A DNA stretch of 9,267 nt from positions 1,750-11,016 of the forward strand of contig DCZN01000069.1 in NCBI GenBank assembly GCA_002331625.1, read 5' to 3'. The stretch's first letter is position 1. Every line of letters starts with the position of its first letter. This document shows, one piece after another, positions 1-5,400 of this stretch. This DNA comes from Nitrospira sp. UBA2083 (lineage in GTDB: Bacteria; Nitrospirota; Nitrospiria; Nitrospirales; Nitrospiraceae). The position numbers and the translations under genes are program-made. Under the pieces are notes generated by a model that saw only the letters and a program-made list of their open reading frames with translations, was not told the DNA's origin and did no database searches.

Positions 1-299
1 GCGAATGGGGCATGAGCGAAAAGTTGGGGCCGTTGACGTTCGGGCAGAAAGAAGCATCGGTATTTTTGGGGCGTAATGTTTCGACCAAACGGGATTTCAG
101 TAATCAAGTGGCGTTGGAGATCGACTTGGAAGTCAAACGCGTTGTCAGTGAGAACTATGCACTGGCCAAACGGGTGCTGACAGAACAGATGGCGAGCGTG
201 AGAGCGCTGGCGGAAGCACTCTTGGAAAAGGAGGTGCTGAACGCGGCGGAAATCGACCAGATCATTTTAGAATCCTCCTCTCAGCCGGTTCTTGCCTAA
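1..299 (+). CDS. ftsH: ATP-dependent zinc metalloprotease FtsH, C-terminal fragment (5' end outside window)
   Basis: This is the last ~98 codons of FtsH, the membrane-anchored AAA+ zinc protease that degrades misfolded membrane proteins and some regulators. The reading frame is open from the window edge. It contains E-W-G-M-S-E-K-L-G-P-L, then F-L-G-R, R-D-F-S, A-L-E-I-D-L-E-V and the helix A-L-A-E-A-L-L-E-K-E, the conserved order at the end of the FtsH peptidase domain. The AAA+ module and the HEXXH zinc site lie upstream, outside the window. The internal ATG at position 12 is not the start: the family reads straight through it (E-W-G-M). The TAA stop is at 297-299, and the usual variable, polar tail is short (S-S-S-Q-P-V-L-A). 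A long inverted repeat begins 20 bp after the stop. Identity is certain to family level. Confidence 0.95.
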   Translation, partial: EWGMSEKLGPLTFGQKEASVFLGRNVSTKRDFSNQVALEIDLEVKRVVSENYALAKRVLTEQMASVRALAEALLEKEVLNAAEIDQIILESSSQPVLA

Positions 300-807
300 G
301 ATAGGATTCGATACGCGCGTGGGCATCCGTTCCGGAACGGAAGCCCACATGATGATCTTACCGGTTCCACCAGTGAACAGTCGGTTTCAGGGAGGAACTG
401 ATTCGCGTGAATACTGTGCGAATCGGCTGTGATTGTGGGAATCATCAATGTCCCACTCGTGTCGTCCCCAACGGGCCTCACTTCTCTCGTTCGAGAGCGT
501 GCAGTGTGCTGAATGGGTGGTGATAGGTAGCTTGGGCGATGAGCACCACGCAGTGGTAGGAGACGTACCGTTACAGAGCTCGTGCATGGCGGGAAGGAGA
601 GCGAGAACAAGATAAGTGAATCCGACGAGCGCCTATCTCAATTTGAATAATGCCTTTTGATCCGACAACAGTGACGAGATGGCGAGTGACGGAACCTTCG
701 TTGTCCCAAGAATGCCTTCACTTCCCTCTGGCCAGGGCCTATGACGGGAAGGTGTTCCAGATTGGAAAATCGAGTTCAAGATAGGTTCTAAACAGTCTCT
801 CGCCTGC
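300..807. other. Intergenic region between ftsH and the minus-strand lipoprotein gene
   Basis: This stretch of about 500 bp lies between convergent genes (ftsH on plus, the lipoprotein on minus). Short ORFs exist on both strands, but none has a good ribosome-binding site or recognisable protein character. Besides the hairpin at 319-348 there is a 6-bp inverted repeat, GTGGGA (435-440) and TCCCAC (451-456), around a 10-nt loop. I see no tRNA, CRISPR or transposase signature. Terminators for both flanking genes would be expected here, but none with a T-tract is evident. Confidence 0.5.
319..348. repeat. Two-part inverted repeat just after ftsH, possible terminator
   Basis: GTGGGC (319-324) pairs with GCCCAC (343-348). 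Between them, 327-340 is a perfect 14-bp palindrome (CCGTTCCGGAACGG), so the transcript could form a hairpin of about 11-12 pairs interrupted by one mismatched pair step. It starts 20 bp after the ftsH stop, the usual place for a terminator. However, the sequence after it (ATGATGATCTTA) is not a T-tract, so a classical intrinsic terminator is not supported. It could instead be an RNA-stabilising hairpin or a dyad-symmetric protein site. Confidence 0.55.
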
Positions 808-1434
808 TCATGGTGGTGATGTAAGTTCTGTGCCCTGAGTCCGAAACGTCAGGGCAAGCGAGCCTTGCATGGGCGCTACTAACTGGGCCACCATCGGGGG
901 CCACCCGTGGTCGTCAGTGATGGTAGCTCGAAGATCACGCTGCGCGAGTTCACGCTGGTCGAACACCTGTCGTGTTATCGATCCCGAGAACAATTTGGTC
1001 TGCATCGTCAACTCCCACGTCCCCAAATAAGTGCATTCCTGCGGCCGGACACTGAACGTGGCCGGAAGGGATGTCTGCCAGACGCCAAGCGAGTTATCGA
1101 AACTGACGACCATTAACCGATACGAACCTGCCGGCAGGTCGAACACGAAAGGACCATCGATGGGAACATGATTCATCACGAGCTGAGTGCCCGATTGCTC
1201 TTCCGTAATCCGCCACCTGACATTGAGGGGCCGCCGTATACCTGTTTGCTGATCCTTACCGTTCCACACGAGATGTACCCGTCCCAGCACCAATCCATGA
1301 TCGGGCTTTGGAACGGAAGTCAGATCGCCTGGCTGCAGCGGGGTCACGACGGTGGCGCATCCAAACACGAATGGCCCACTCAAAAGGAGGAGTCCCAGAC
1401 AGAGGCACCTGCCACACCCACCAATGCCCGCCAT
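808..1434 (-). CDS. Predicted lipoprotein of unknown function
   Basis: From the ATG at 1434 this encodes 208 residues. The N-terminus is a lipoprotein signal: a Leu-rich core (L-G-L-L-L-L-S-G) followed by the lipobox V-F-G-C, with Cys26 as the predicted lipidated residue. The mature part is rich in predicted beta strands, e.g. G-P-F-V-F-D-L-P-A-G-S-Y-R-L and Y-L-G-T-W-E-L, a pattern seen in small beta-sandwich envelope lipoproteins. I cannot assign a family. Start choice is uncertain. The upstream in-frame ATG at 1572 has a much better Shine-Dalgarno (AAGGGGGG, 4 nt before the ATG) but would place 46 extra residues before the signal peptide and put the lipobox Cys at residue 72. I prefer 1434 on signal-peptide grounds, although its ribosome-binding site is weak. 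The gene faces away from the sigma-54 module that begins about 310 bp to its right. Confidence 0.72.
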   Translation of the reverse strand: MAGIGGCGRCLCLGLLLLSGPFVFGCATVVTPLQPGDLTSVPKPDHGLVLGRVHLVWNGKDQQTGIRRPLNVRWRITEEQSGTQLVMNHVPIDGPFVFDLPAGSYRLMVVSFDNSLGVWQTSLPATFSVRPQECTYLGTWELTMQTKLFSGSITRQVFDQRELAQRDLRATITDDHGWPPMVAQLVAPMQGSLALTFRTQGTELTSPP

Positions 1435-1788
1435 CTTTGTAACCCTGTCCACTGCGAGCGTTTGGGTCTGATCGGCAGCGGCAAACCTATGTGATCTCGG
1501 CAACATCGTCGAGAGTACGCTTACAGGAAAGAGCGATAACCACAATCTTTTAACAGCATCCCTTGTACCCATGACGCCCCCCTTCTGTTTCAGCCGTGAA
1601 CCCCTGAGTGGGCTCGCTCTCGGTATGAAGTGTCATTCCTATTTCTCCCTGCACCATTTGCCCACAATTTCTGTAGAAGCATAAATTAGACCGATCAAGG
1701 GTTGGGACAGGTGTTTTCGAGAAACATGTTTGTAAGTCTGATCCTTCTATGTTCTTGATCCCGCTATCAGCTCGTCCCTGTGCCTTTG

Positions 1789-1823
1789 TGGCATACCATG
1801 CCAGGCTGTCACGCAGTCATACC
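1789..1823 (+). promoter_or_regulatory. Putative enhancer (UAS) site of sigma-54 promoter 1
   Basis: TGGCATACCATGCCA at 1789-1803 is a perfect inverted repeat (6-bp arms, 3-bp spacer). A related half-site, GTCATACC (1816-1823), repeats GGCATACC (1790-1797) in direct orientation 26 bp further on. The palindrome centre is 115 bp upstream of the -24 GG of the promoter at 1910-1925, i.e. near -140. That is a normal position for a bacterial enhancer-binding protein. The same arrangement with 113-115 bp spacing recurs in copies 2 and 3. It does not resemble the NtrC consensus, so the activator is unknown. Confidence 0.7.
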
Positions 1824-1909
1824 TGATGTCCTTCCTGAGAGGGGGGCCACTCCTAGACGAGATCACTGAAAACTCTCCCCGATGATAAGCCGCCATTCGT
1901 GTTCTTCAC

Positions 1910-1925
1910 TGGCATCGTGCTTGCT
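1910..1925 (+). promoter_or_regulatory. Sigma-54 (-24/-12) promoter 1
   Basis: TGGCATCGTGCTTGCT matches the RpoN consensus TGGCACG-N4-TTGCW, with the invariant GG and GC elements exactly 10 bp apart. It differs from the consensus only at the sixth and seventh bases. Predicted transcription start is near 1936. It recurs in the same context at 3568-3583 and 5344-5359. The first substantial gene downstream is the receiver at 2472, leaving a ~535-nt leader that contains decayed small ORFs. Confidence 0.8.
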
Positions 1926-1935
1926 GTCGAACACA

Positions 1936-2471
1936 GTGGGGAGTCGGAAGGTAGGCATTGACTATGAGTCGGCACTGGGCAGTCGGAATTCCAAATCGAG
2001 AAGGCGGCAGGCGATGGAGTCGTATCAGTAGTCTCCCGAGGTGACGAGTGATGAAACGGATATGGAGCAATCGTTTTGTACTGCACATCCGCGTGGTAGT
2101 TGTTTGGGTGATGGCAGAAGATGGCGAATCAGGATGACACGAATTGTTTCCTTTCTGATCAGCCGAGTCACAGCAAGAGGAGGGGGACATGACGTGCGGA
2201 CGTTCCAGGGTGGGGATTCTGCGGGATGGAGATTCTAAGGTGGGTTTGGAAGCCCACTGTCTCAATTGGGAGCATTAAGTGTGACGTAATCAATTACCAC
2301 GGAGTCTCGATGACCCGACATTGCTATCCGCTACCATGTAGGTGTCTAGATTCTAGACTCCGAGGCATCGCAACTCGTCGGTCGTCCGATTCTCATTCAG
2401 CCGCGATGATCACATCTACACATCGAATCGCATGATATGGGGCGATTACCCTTTCAGGAGGGAGCATAACG
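1936..2471 (+). other. Long leader between sigma-54 promoter 1 and the first receiver gene
   Basis: The first ~110 bp continue the block shared with copy 2. A 28-codon ORF (2051-2137, M-K-R-I-W-S-N-R-F-V, hydrophobic V-V-V-V-W-V-M centre) has a fair GAGGTG ribosome-binding site, but nothing else supports it. A degenerate zinc-ribbon ORF lies at 2189-2278. The last ~100 bp before the receiver resemble the matching position upstream of receiver 2 (around 4600-4650: TCGGTCG, then ATTC.G/CATTC, then CCG.CGATGATCA-like runs). So the duplication includes the receiver's upstream region, while the middle differs: uspA is present only in the second unit. Confidence 0.5.
2189..2278 (+). pseudogene. Decayed small zinc-ribbon protein gene (relative of 7609-7818)
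   Basis: A strong ribosome-binding site (GAGGAGGGGG, 3-4 nt before the ATG) precedes a 29-codon ORF beginning M-T-C-G-R-S-R. The intact gene at 7609 begins M-K-C-G-R-C-S, and its first ~23 bases match this one at about 18 positions. The rest has lost the family features: the second Cys of the N-terminal CxxC is Ser, and near the end C-L-N-W-E-H sits where the family has C-x-N-C-G-x. A stop follows at once. I read it as a truncated, mutated copy that can no longer bind zinc. The alternative is a chance ORF behind a good ribosome-binding site. Confidence 0.45.
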
Positions 2472-2909
2472 ATGAGACCTCGCATCTTACTCGCGGAGCA
2501 TCAATCACAGGTTTTGCAGTTCCTTCGGCTATTTCCTGAGTACACCTGCAATGTGGTTGGGGCAGTCCGAGACGAGCAAGATTTGCTTGCCGCTGCCAAG
2601 GCTTTGAAGCCTGACATCGTGATCATAGATATCGACCTGCCGAGACTTAACGGGATCGAGTCGATCCGTCAGCTAGGGAAGACCGCACCGAATTGCCGTG
2701 TGATTCTTAAGAGCTCTCATGCAAAACCTGAGAGTATGGCTGAGGCGTACACAGCGGGTGTCTGGGTCTATCTTGTGAAGGAGCCTTCCCTTTCCTTGGC
2801 CTTAGCAATTCGGGCAATCATCGATCAACCTCGATGGACAGGGGAATGGAAGACAGTATCTTCGGTTGAAAACCTCGATTTAACGACTCATAGGTGCAGC
2901 CTGATTTGA
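2472..2909 (+). CDS. Stand-alone response-regulator receiver protein with altered acidic pocket
   Basis: A 145-residue receiver (CheY-like) domain with no DNA-binding or enzymatic output domain. Sequence resembles the receivers of NarL/FixJ regulators: I-L-L-A-E-H at 5-10, phospho-acceptor Asp53 in I-I-D-I-D-L-P-R-L-N-G, switch Ser81 in L-K-S-S-H (usually Thr/Ser), and the conserved Lys103 in Y-L-V-K. The second residue of the acidic pair that binds Mg2+ is His10 instead of Asp. The paralogue at 4688 has Asp at the equivalent Asp11 (codon GAT there, CAT here, a single base change). Phosphorylation may therefore be impaired. A polar tail (W-K-T-V-S-S, L-D-L-T-T) follows the domain and is conserved in the paralogue. 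The start has a good GGAGG ribosome-binding site. Such proteins act by protein-protein contact or as phosphate sinks; partners are unknown. Likely transcribed from sigma-54 promoter 1. Confidence 0.9.
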   Translation: MRPRILLAEHQSQVLQFLRLFPEYTCNVVGAVRDEQDLLAAAKALKPDIVIIDIDLPRLNGIESIRQLGKTAPNCRVILKSSHAKPESMAEAYTAGVWVYLVKEPSLSLALAIRAIIDQPRWTGEWKTVSSVENLDLTTHRCSLI

Positions 2910-3188
2910 GAACGAGGAAGGCCAGCTGTCATTCTGGCGATGATGCGAACTGCCTCGGATAGACCGGGGCTTCTCCAATCCAGCTGAGGTTCCCCAGCTG
3001 TGAAGACTCAGCTGGCGCTCGCTGGATCGTGGCAAGCGTCGTACCTTGACCTTGCTCTTTCGCGATCAATTACAGAAGGAGATGCTCCAATTGAAATACA
3101 GGCCCTATTCTTAGGTCGCGAACCAGTTGAACGGGGCAAAAGCATGCTACGGATCTGAATAAGTCATATCAGTCAAGAGGTAGGATCA
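2910..3188. other. Intergenic region with CAGCTG-rich inverted repeat
   Basis: CCAGCTGAG (2980-2988) and CTCAGCTGG (3007-3015) form a perfect 9-bp inverted repeat with an 18-nt loop, which itself contains a third CAGCTG (2995-3000). No T-tract follows, so an intrinsic terminator is not supported. It lies about 70 bp after the receiver stop. No other coding or RNA feature is seen up to the small ORF at 3189. Confidence 0.5.
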
Positions 3189-3272
3189 ATGGAAGAGACC
3201 ATCTGGATGCTCATTGTAGGATGGCTTGTACTAACGGTGGCTATCGGTGTGGCTTACCTGCAATTTATATAG
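3189..3272 (+). CDS. Very small single-pass membrane protein (27 aa)
   Basis: The ORF encodes 27 residues beginning M-E-E-T-I-W-M-L-I-V-G-W and ending in V-A-Y-L-Q-F-I. Apart from the two N-terminal glutamates it is almost wholly hydrophobic, with a single predicted membrane helix at about residues 5-25. An AGAGG ribosome-binding site lies 8 nt upstream of the ATG. Acidic N-terminus plus one helix is typical of small membrane proteins that associate with larger complexes, but I recognise no specific family. It is isolated: 279 bp after receiver 1 and 134 bp before the second duplicated block. Composition and ribosome-binding site favour a real gene over a chance ORF, with no homology evidence. 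Confidence 0.5.
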   Translation: MEETIWMLIVGWLVLTVAIGVAYLQFI

Positions 3273-3447
3273 GTCGGTAATAGAAGAACACGTCAACGCA
3301 ACGACTCCGACAAGGAATGTTCATAGCATGATTAACGCAGCGAAGTCAGCCCTCCGATGCCTAGCCGTCAGAGCTGTCTATTGAATGGTTCCAGTAGTTT
3401 TCTCCCTATGTTCCTGATCCCGCTATCAGCCCTTCCCTGTGTCTTTG

Positions 3448-3482
3448 TGGCATACCACGTCAGGCTGTCACGACGTCATGCC
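3448..3482 (+). promoter_or_regulatory. Putative enhancer site of sigma-54 promoter 2
   Basis: TGGCATACCACGTCA (3448-3462) keeps the left half TGGCATACC, but the right arm is degraded (ACGTCA instead of ATGCCA). The direct-repeat half-site is kept as GTCATGCC (3475-3482), again 26 bp after GGCATACC. The centre is 114 bp upstream of the -24 GG. The imperfect palindrome may mean weaker activator binding than at copies 1 and 3. Confidence 0.6.
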
Positions 3483-3567
3483 TGATTCCCGACCAGATCA
3501 GTTCAACCCATAAACGGACTCATTGGCCAACTCTCATCGACGATAAACTGCAATTCACTTCTTTTAA

Positions 3568-3583
3568 TGGCATCGCACTTGCT
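3568..3583 (+). promoter_or_regulatory. Sigma-54 (-24/-12) promoter 2, upstream of the Usp gene
   Basis: TGGCATCGCACTTGCT has the invariant GG and GC with correct 10-bp spacing. It differs from promoters 1 and 3 at two positions in the spacer only. Predicted start of transcription is near 3594, giving a ~160-nt leader to the Usp start at 3756. Confidence 0.78.
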
Positions 3584-3755
3584 GATAACCGCAGTAGGCA
3601 GCTTGAAAGATCGGTACCGGCTGAGAGCCGAAGCCGGGTGGTACTGATTCTGAATCAGGGGATATGCCATGCGATGGAGTCGCAGCCGTCATCTCACGAG
3701 CTGACATGTGGAGTTCGAGGACTTCCGTCACTCACCGTCGGAGGCTGAGAAACCA

Positions 3756-4292
3756 ATGATACCGCAACAACGTGCGACGACGAGTACCGACGAGCGCACC
3801 GGATCCTTGCAAGTCTTGGTTGCGGTTGACGACTCTGTACATGCCGAGCGGGCGCTGCGCTATGTGGGAACTCTTCTGCGCGATACGCGTGACGTACAGG
3901 TCACGCTGTTCCATGTATTGAAACCAATGCCGCGCGGGCTCCTGGAACACGGCGGGTCTGAGGACCCTGGAGCTGAACATCGTTTGGCCTGTGAGTTGAG
4001 AAAGCAGCAAGAGGACTGGATTGAGTCTGAAAGCCTCATGGAATATCCGATCCTAGAGAACGCGCTGGAAGTACTGAAAAGAACAGGATTTCCGTTAGAT
4101 CGGGTGACGCTGAAGTTCGGCTATGAAGACGATATCGCACACAATATTCTTGTGGAGGCCCGCAACGGAGGGTACGGCACGATCGTGGTGACCCGCCACG
4201 GTTTGAACGGGTTCAAGCGGTTATTCAGGGGAGGGATCACAGATAGGTTATTGCGCGACGCAACCGGTTTCACGCTCTGGGTGGTGGAATGA
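3756..4292 (+). CDS. Universal stress protein (UspA family)
   Basis: From ATG 3756 this encodes 178 residues with one Usp domain. After a ~20-residue polar N-terminus comes the first strand L-Q-V-L-V-A-V-D-D-S, with the Asp that contacts nucleotide in ATP-binding members. The C-terminal part reads I-V-V-T-R-H-G-L-N-G-F-K-R-L-F-R-G-G, then D-R-L-L-R-D-A-T-G-F-T-L-W-V-V. The family ATP motif is G-x2-G-x9-G-(S/T). Here the first Gly is Thr and the last position is Gly, so ATP binding is uncertain. Usp proteins are cytoplasmic and induced by starvation or stress. A GGAGG lies 11 nt upstream of this ATG. An in-frame GTG at 3708 would add 16 residues but lacks a clear ribosome-binding site. A 16-codon ORF (3706-3759) ends in an ATGA overlap with the chosen start, which may couple translation. 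The gene lies ~160 nt below sigma-54 promoter 2. Confidence 0.88.
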   Translation: MIPQQRATTSTDERTGSLQVLVAVDDSVHAERALRYVGTLLRDTRDVQVTLFHVLKPMPRGLLEHGGSEDPGAEHRLACELRKQQEDWIESESLMEYPILENALEVLKRTGFPLDRVTLKFGYEDDIAHNILVEARNGGYGTIVVTRHGLNGFKRLFRGGITDRLLRDATGFTLWVVE

Positions 4293-4687
4293 TACCGTTA
4301 TCGAACGATGAACGGACAAGCGGTCGTCCATCTAGAAGACTCTGGTGAAAAGGATATCCCCATCCGTGCTCTCCTTGCTGGTGTGTGCTCCCGCCCAGCC
4401 TCGCGGCGTCAGGCCGATGCGTCATCATGGCTGTCCACCATGTCAAGAACGAGACAGGTAGGAAGTGTGATGTCCGAACCATGTGAAGGTCGAGCCGGAA
4501 TGATGTCGTCCGTCGCAGGTATCATGCGGATCCGATCGGAGAGCGGAGGAACATGCCATAGCCTGAGTATTGCGATGCTCACTCCCAAACGTGTCGTGCT
4601 TCGGTCGGCTCATTCCGTTCAACCGACGATCAGATCCAATACCATCGTCATAGTGTTCCAGTAATTGATCGCTCAGGAGGTAAGCCG
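4293..4687 (+). other. Intergenic region between the Usp gene and the second receiver
   Basis: About 395 bp. An ORF spans 4308-4664 but has no ribosome-binding site, an atypical composition rich in Ser, Arg and Met, and no recognisable domain, so I do not call it a gene. The right-hand ~100 bp resemble the matching region before receiver 1 and are presumably part of the duplicated unit. No terminator or separate promoter is evident, so receiver 2 may be co-transcribed with the Usp gene. Confidence 0.45.
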
Positions 4688-5128
4688 ATGAGACGACCTT
4701 GTATCTTACTCGCAGAAGATCAATCACAGGTTCTGCAGTTTCTGGTGGCGTTTCCCGAGCCTACTTATCATGTGGTTGGAACAGCAGAAGATACGCACAC
4801 TTTACTCACTGCTGCTATGGCATTGAAGCCGGACATCCTTTTCATCGATATGGACATGCCGAGGTTGAACGGGATCGAAGCTAGCCGTCAGATACGAAGG
4901 ATCGTGCCCAATTCCTTGATGATCCTCAAGAGTTGTCATGCAGAGGCCGAAAGGGTGGCTGAGGCGTACGCTGCCGGTGCTTCGGTCTATCTCGTGAAGG
5001 GCCCTTCCACCAACCTCACACTGACGTTTCGGGCTCTTATTGATCAACATCGAGAGACGAGTGATTGGAAGACAGTACCTCCGACCGAACACCCAGACTT
5101 GACAACGTATGGGTGTGGCATGGGCTGA
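4688..5128 (+). CDS. Stand-alone response-regulator receiver protein (paralogue of 2472-2909)
   Basis: A 146-residue single receiver domain, well over half identical by eye to the protein at 2472. All key positions are present: acidic pair Glu10-Asp11 (L-L-A-E-D), phospho-acceptor Asp54 (F-I-D-M-D-M-P-R-L-N-G), switch Ser82 (L-K-S-C-H) and Lys104 (Y-L-V-K). It should therefore be able to take phosphate, unlike the paralogue. No output domain follows, only a tail (W-K-T-V-P-P, D-L-T-T-Y) shared with receiver 1. A GGAGG ribosome-binding site lies 8 nt before the ATG. No histidine kinase is in the window. It lies downstream of uspA, with promoter copy 3 about 85 bp after its stop. Likely role: phosphorylation-dependent binding to another protein, target unknown. 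Confidence 0.92.
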   Translation: MRRPCILLAEDQSQVLQFLVAFPEPTYHVVGTAEDTHTLLTAAMALKPDILFIDMDMPRLNGIEASRQIRRIVPNSLMILKSCHAEAERVAEAYAAGASVYLVKGPSTNLTLTFRALIDQHRETSDWKTVPPTEHPDLTTYGCGMG

Positions 5129-5224
5129 GAGTGGGTGGAAGCCGCATCGAACCTACCAGAACTCCTCCAGGACAGCGATCAAACAGGCAGCCACATCACG
5201 TGGGGTCGAGCACCTGTGCCTTTG

Positions 5225-5259
5225 TGGCATGCCATGCCAGGCTGTCACGCAGTCATACC
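5225..5259 (+). promoter_or_regulatory. Putative enhancer site of sigma-54 promoter 3
   Basis: TGGCATGCCATGCCA (5225-5239) is a perfect 6+3+6 inverted repeat, and GTCATACC (5252-5259) is the direct half-site 26 bp after GGCATGCC. The centre is 113 bp upstream of the -24 GG at 5345-5346. The single spacer-region change from copy 1 (A to G) keeps the symmetry. Confidence 0.7.
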
Positions 5260-5343
5260 TGATGTCCTCCCTGAGAGGGGCCAGTCCTAGGCGAAATCCC
5301 TGAAAACCTTCCCCGATGATAAGCCGCCATTCGTGTTCTTCAC

Positions 5344-5359
5344 TGGCATCGTGCTTGCT
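5344..5359 (+). promoter_or_regulatory. Sigma-54 (-24/-12) promoter 3, upstream of the HicB-like gene
   Basis: TGGCATCGTGCTTGCT, identical to promoter 1. Predicted transcription start is near 5370, about 31 nt before the ATG at 5401. This is the tightest promoter-gene distance of the three copies and the best support that these promoters drive the genes to their right. Confidence 0.82.
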
Positions 5360-5400
5360 GTTGAATATGATCAGGTGGTTCAGAAAGTCAGGAGGGTACC

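Larger units (their letters stand above)
1747..2045 (+). repeat. Long duplicated promoter block, copy 1 (pairs with 3406-3705)
   Basis: This block of about 299 bp aligns over its whole length, with substitutions and small indels, to 3406-3705. Shared landmarks in order are CTATGTTC(T/C)TGATCCCGCT, the TTTGTGGCATACCA site, CTGTCACG, an ACTCTC..CGA(T/C)GATAA element, the -24/-12 promoter, CAGT(G/A)GG and GCGATGGAGTCG near the right end. The central ~152 bp (1778-1931) is also present, nearly identical, at 5214-5365. After about 2045 the two long copies diverge into different contents (decayed small ORFs here, uspA in copy 2). That argues for duplication of a regulatory segment rather than convergent promoter evolution. 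Confidence 0.85.
3406..3705 (+). repeat. Long duplicated promoter block, copy 2 (pairs with 1747-2045)
   Basis: This 300-bp block aligns end to end with copy 1. It is the most diverged of the three: the palindrome's right arm has changed and the segment between enhancer site and promoter is substituted heavily. Even so, the spacing between the enhancer site and the -24 element is kept (114 bp). Keeping spacing and core motifs while intervening bases drift suggests selection on the promoter rather than a very recent duplication. Confidence 0.83.
5214..5365 (+). repeat. Duplicated promoter element, copy 3 (pairs with 1778-1931 and 3437-3588)
   Basis: This ~152-bp element matches 1778-1931 at roughly nine positions in ten, with a few short indels around 5270-5310. 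The 3' third (CCCCGATGATAAGC through the promoter) is essentially identical to copy 1. Unlike copies 1 and 2, the similarity begins at CTGTGCCTTTGTGGCAT and ends just after the -12 box. It marks the minimal conserved unit: enhancer site, middle region and promoter. Confidence 0.87.

Noticed and set aside
319..348. Classical intrinsic terminator for ftsH
   Set aside because: Strong dyad symmetry but no T-tract after it; reported as an inverted repeat instead.
2051..2137. 28-aa hydrophobic ORF after promoter block 1
   Set aside because: It has a fair ribosome-binding site, but it is short and the matching position in unit 2 holds a different sequence; not enough to call a gene.
3328..3384. 18-codon ORF (M-I-N-A-A-K-S) before promoter block 2
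   Set aside because: No ribosome-binding site and no sequence character; chance ORF.
4308..4664. 118-aa plus-strand ORF between Usp and receiver 2
   Set aside because: No ribosome-binding site, no domain, odd composition, and part of it overlaps the non-coding region that resembles the upstream of receiver 1.
5109..5303. Plus-strand ORFs of 64-65 aa overlapping the end of receiver 2 and promoter copy 3
   Set aside because: They run through the conserved regulatory element and the receiver in other frames, without a ribosome-binding site.
1778..5365. Repeats considered as a CRISPR array or IS ends
   Set aside because: Only three copies, 1.6-1.8 kb apart, all in one orientation upstream of genes, with internal promoter motifs. 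No spacers of regular length and no terminal inverted repeats or target duplications.
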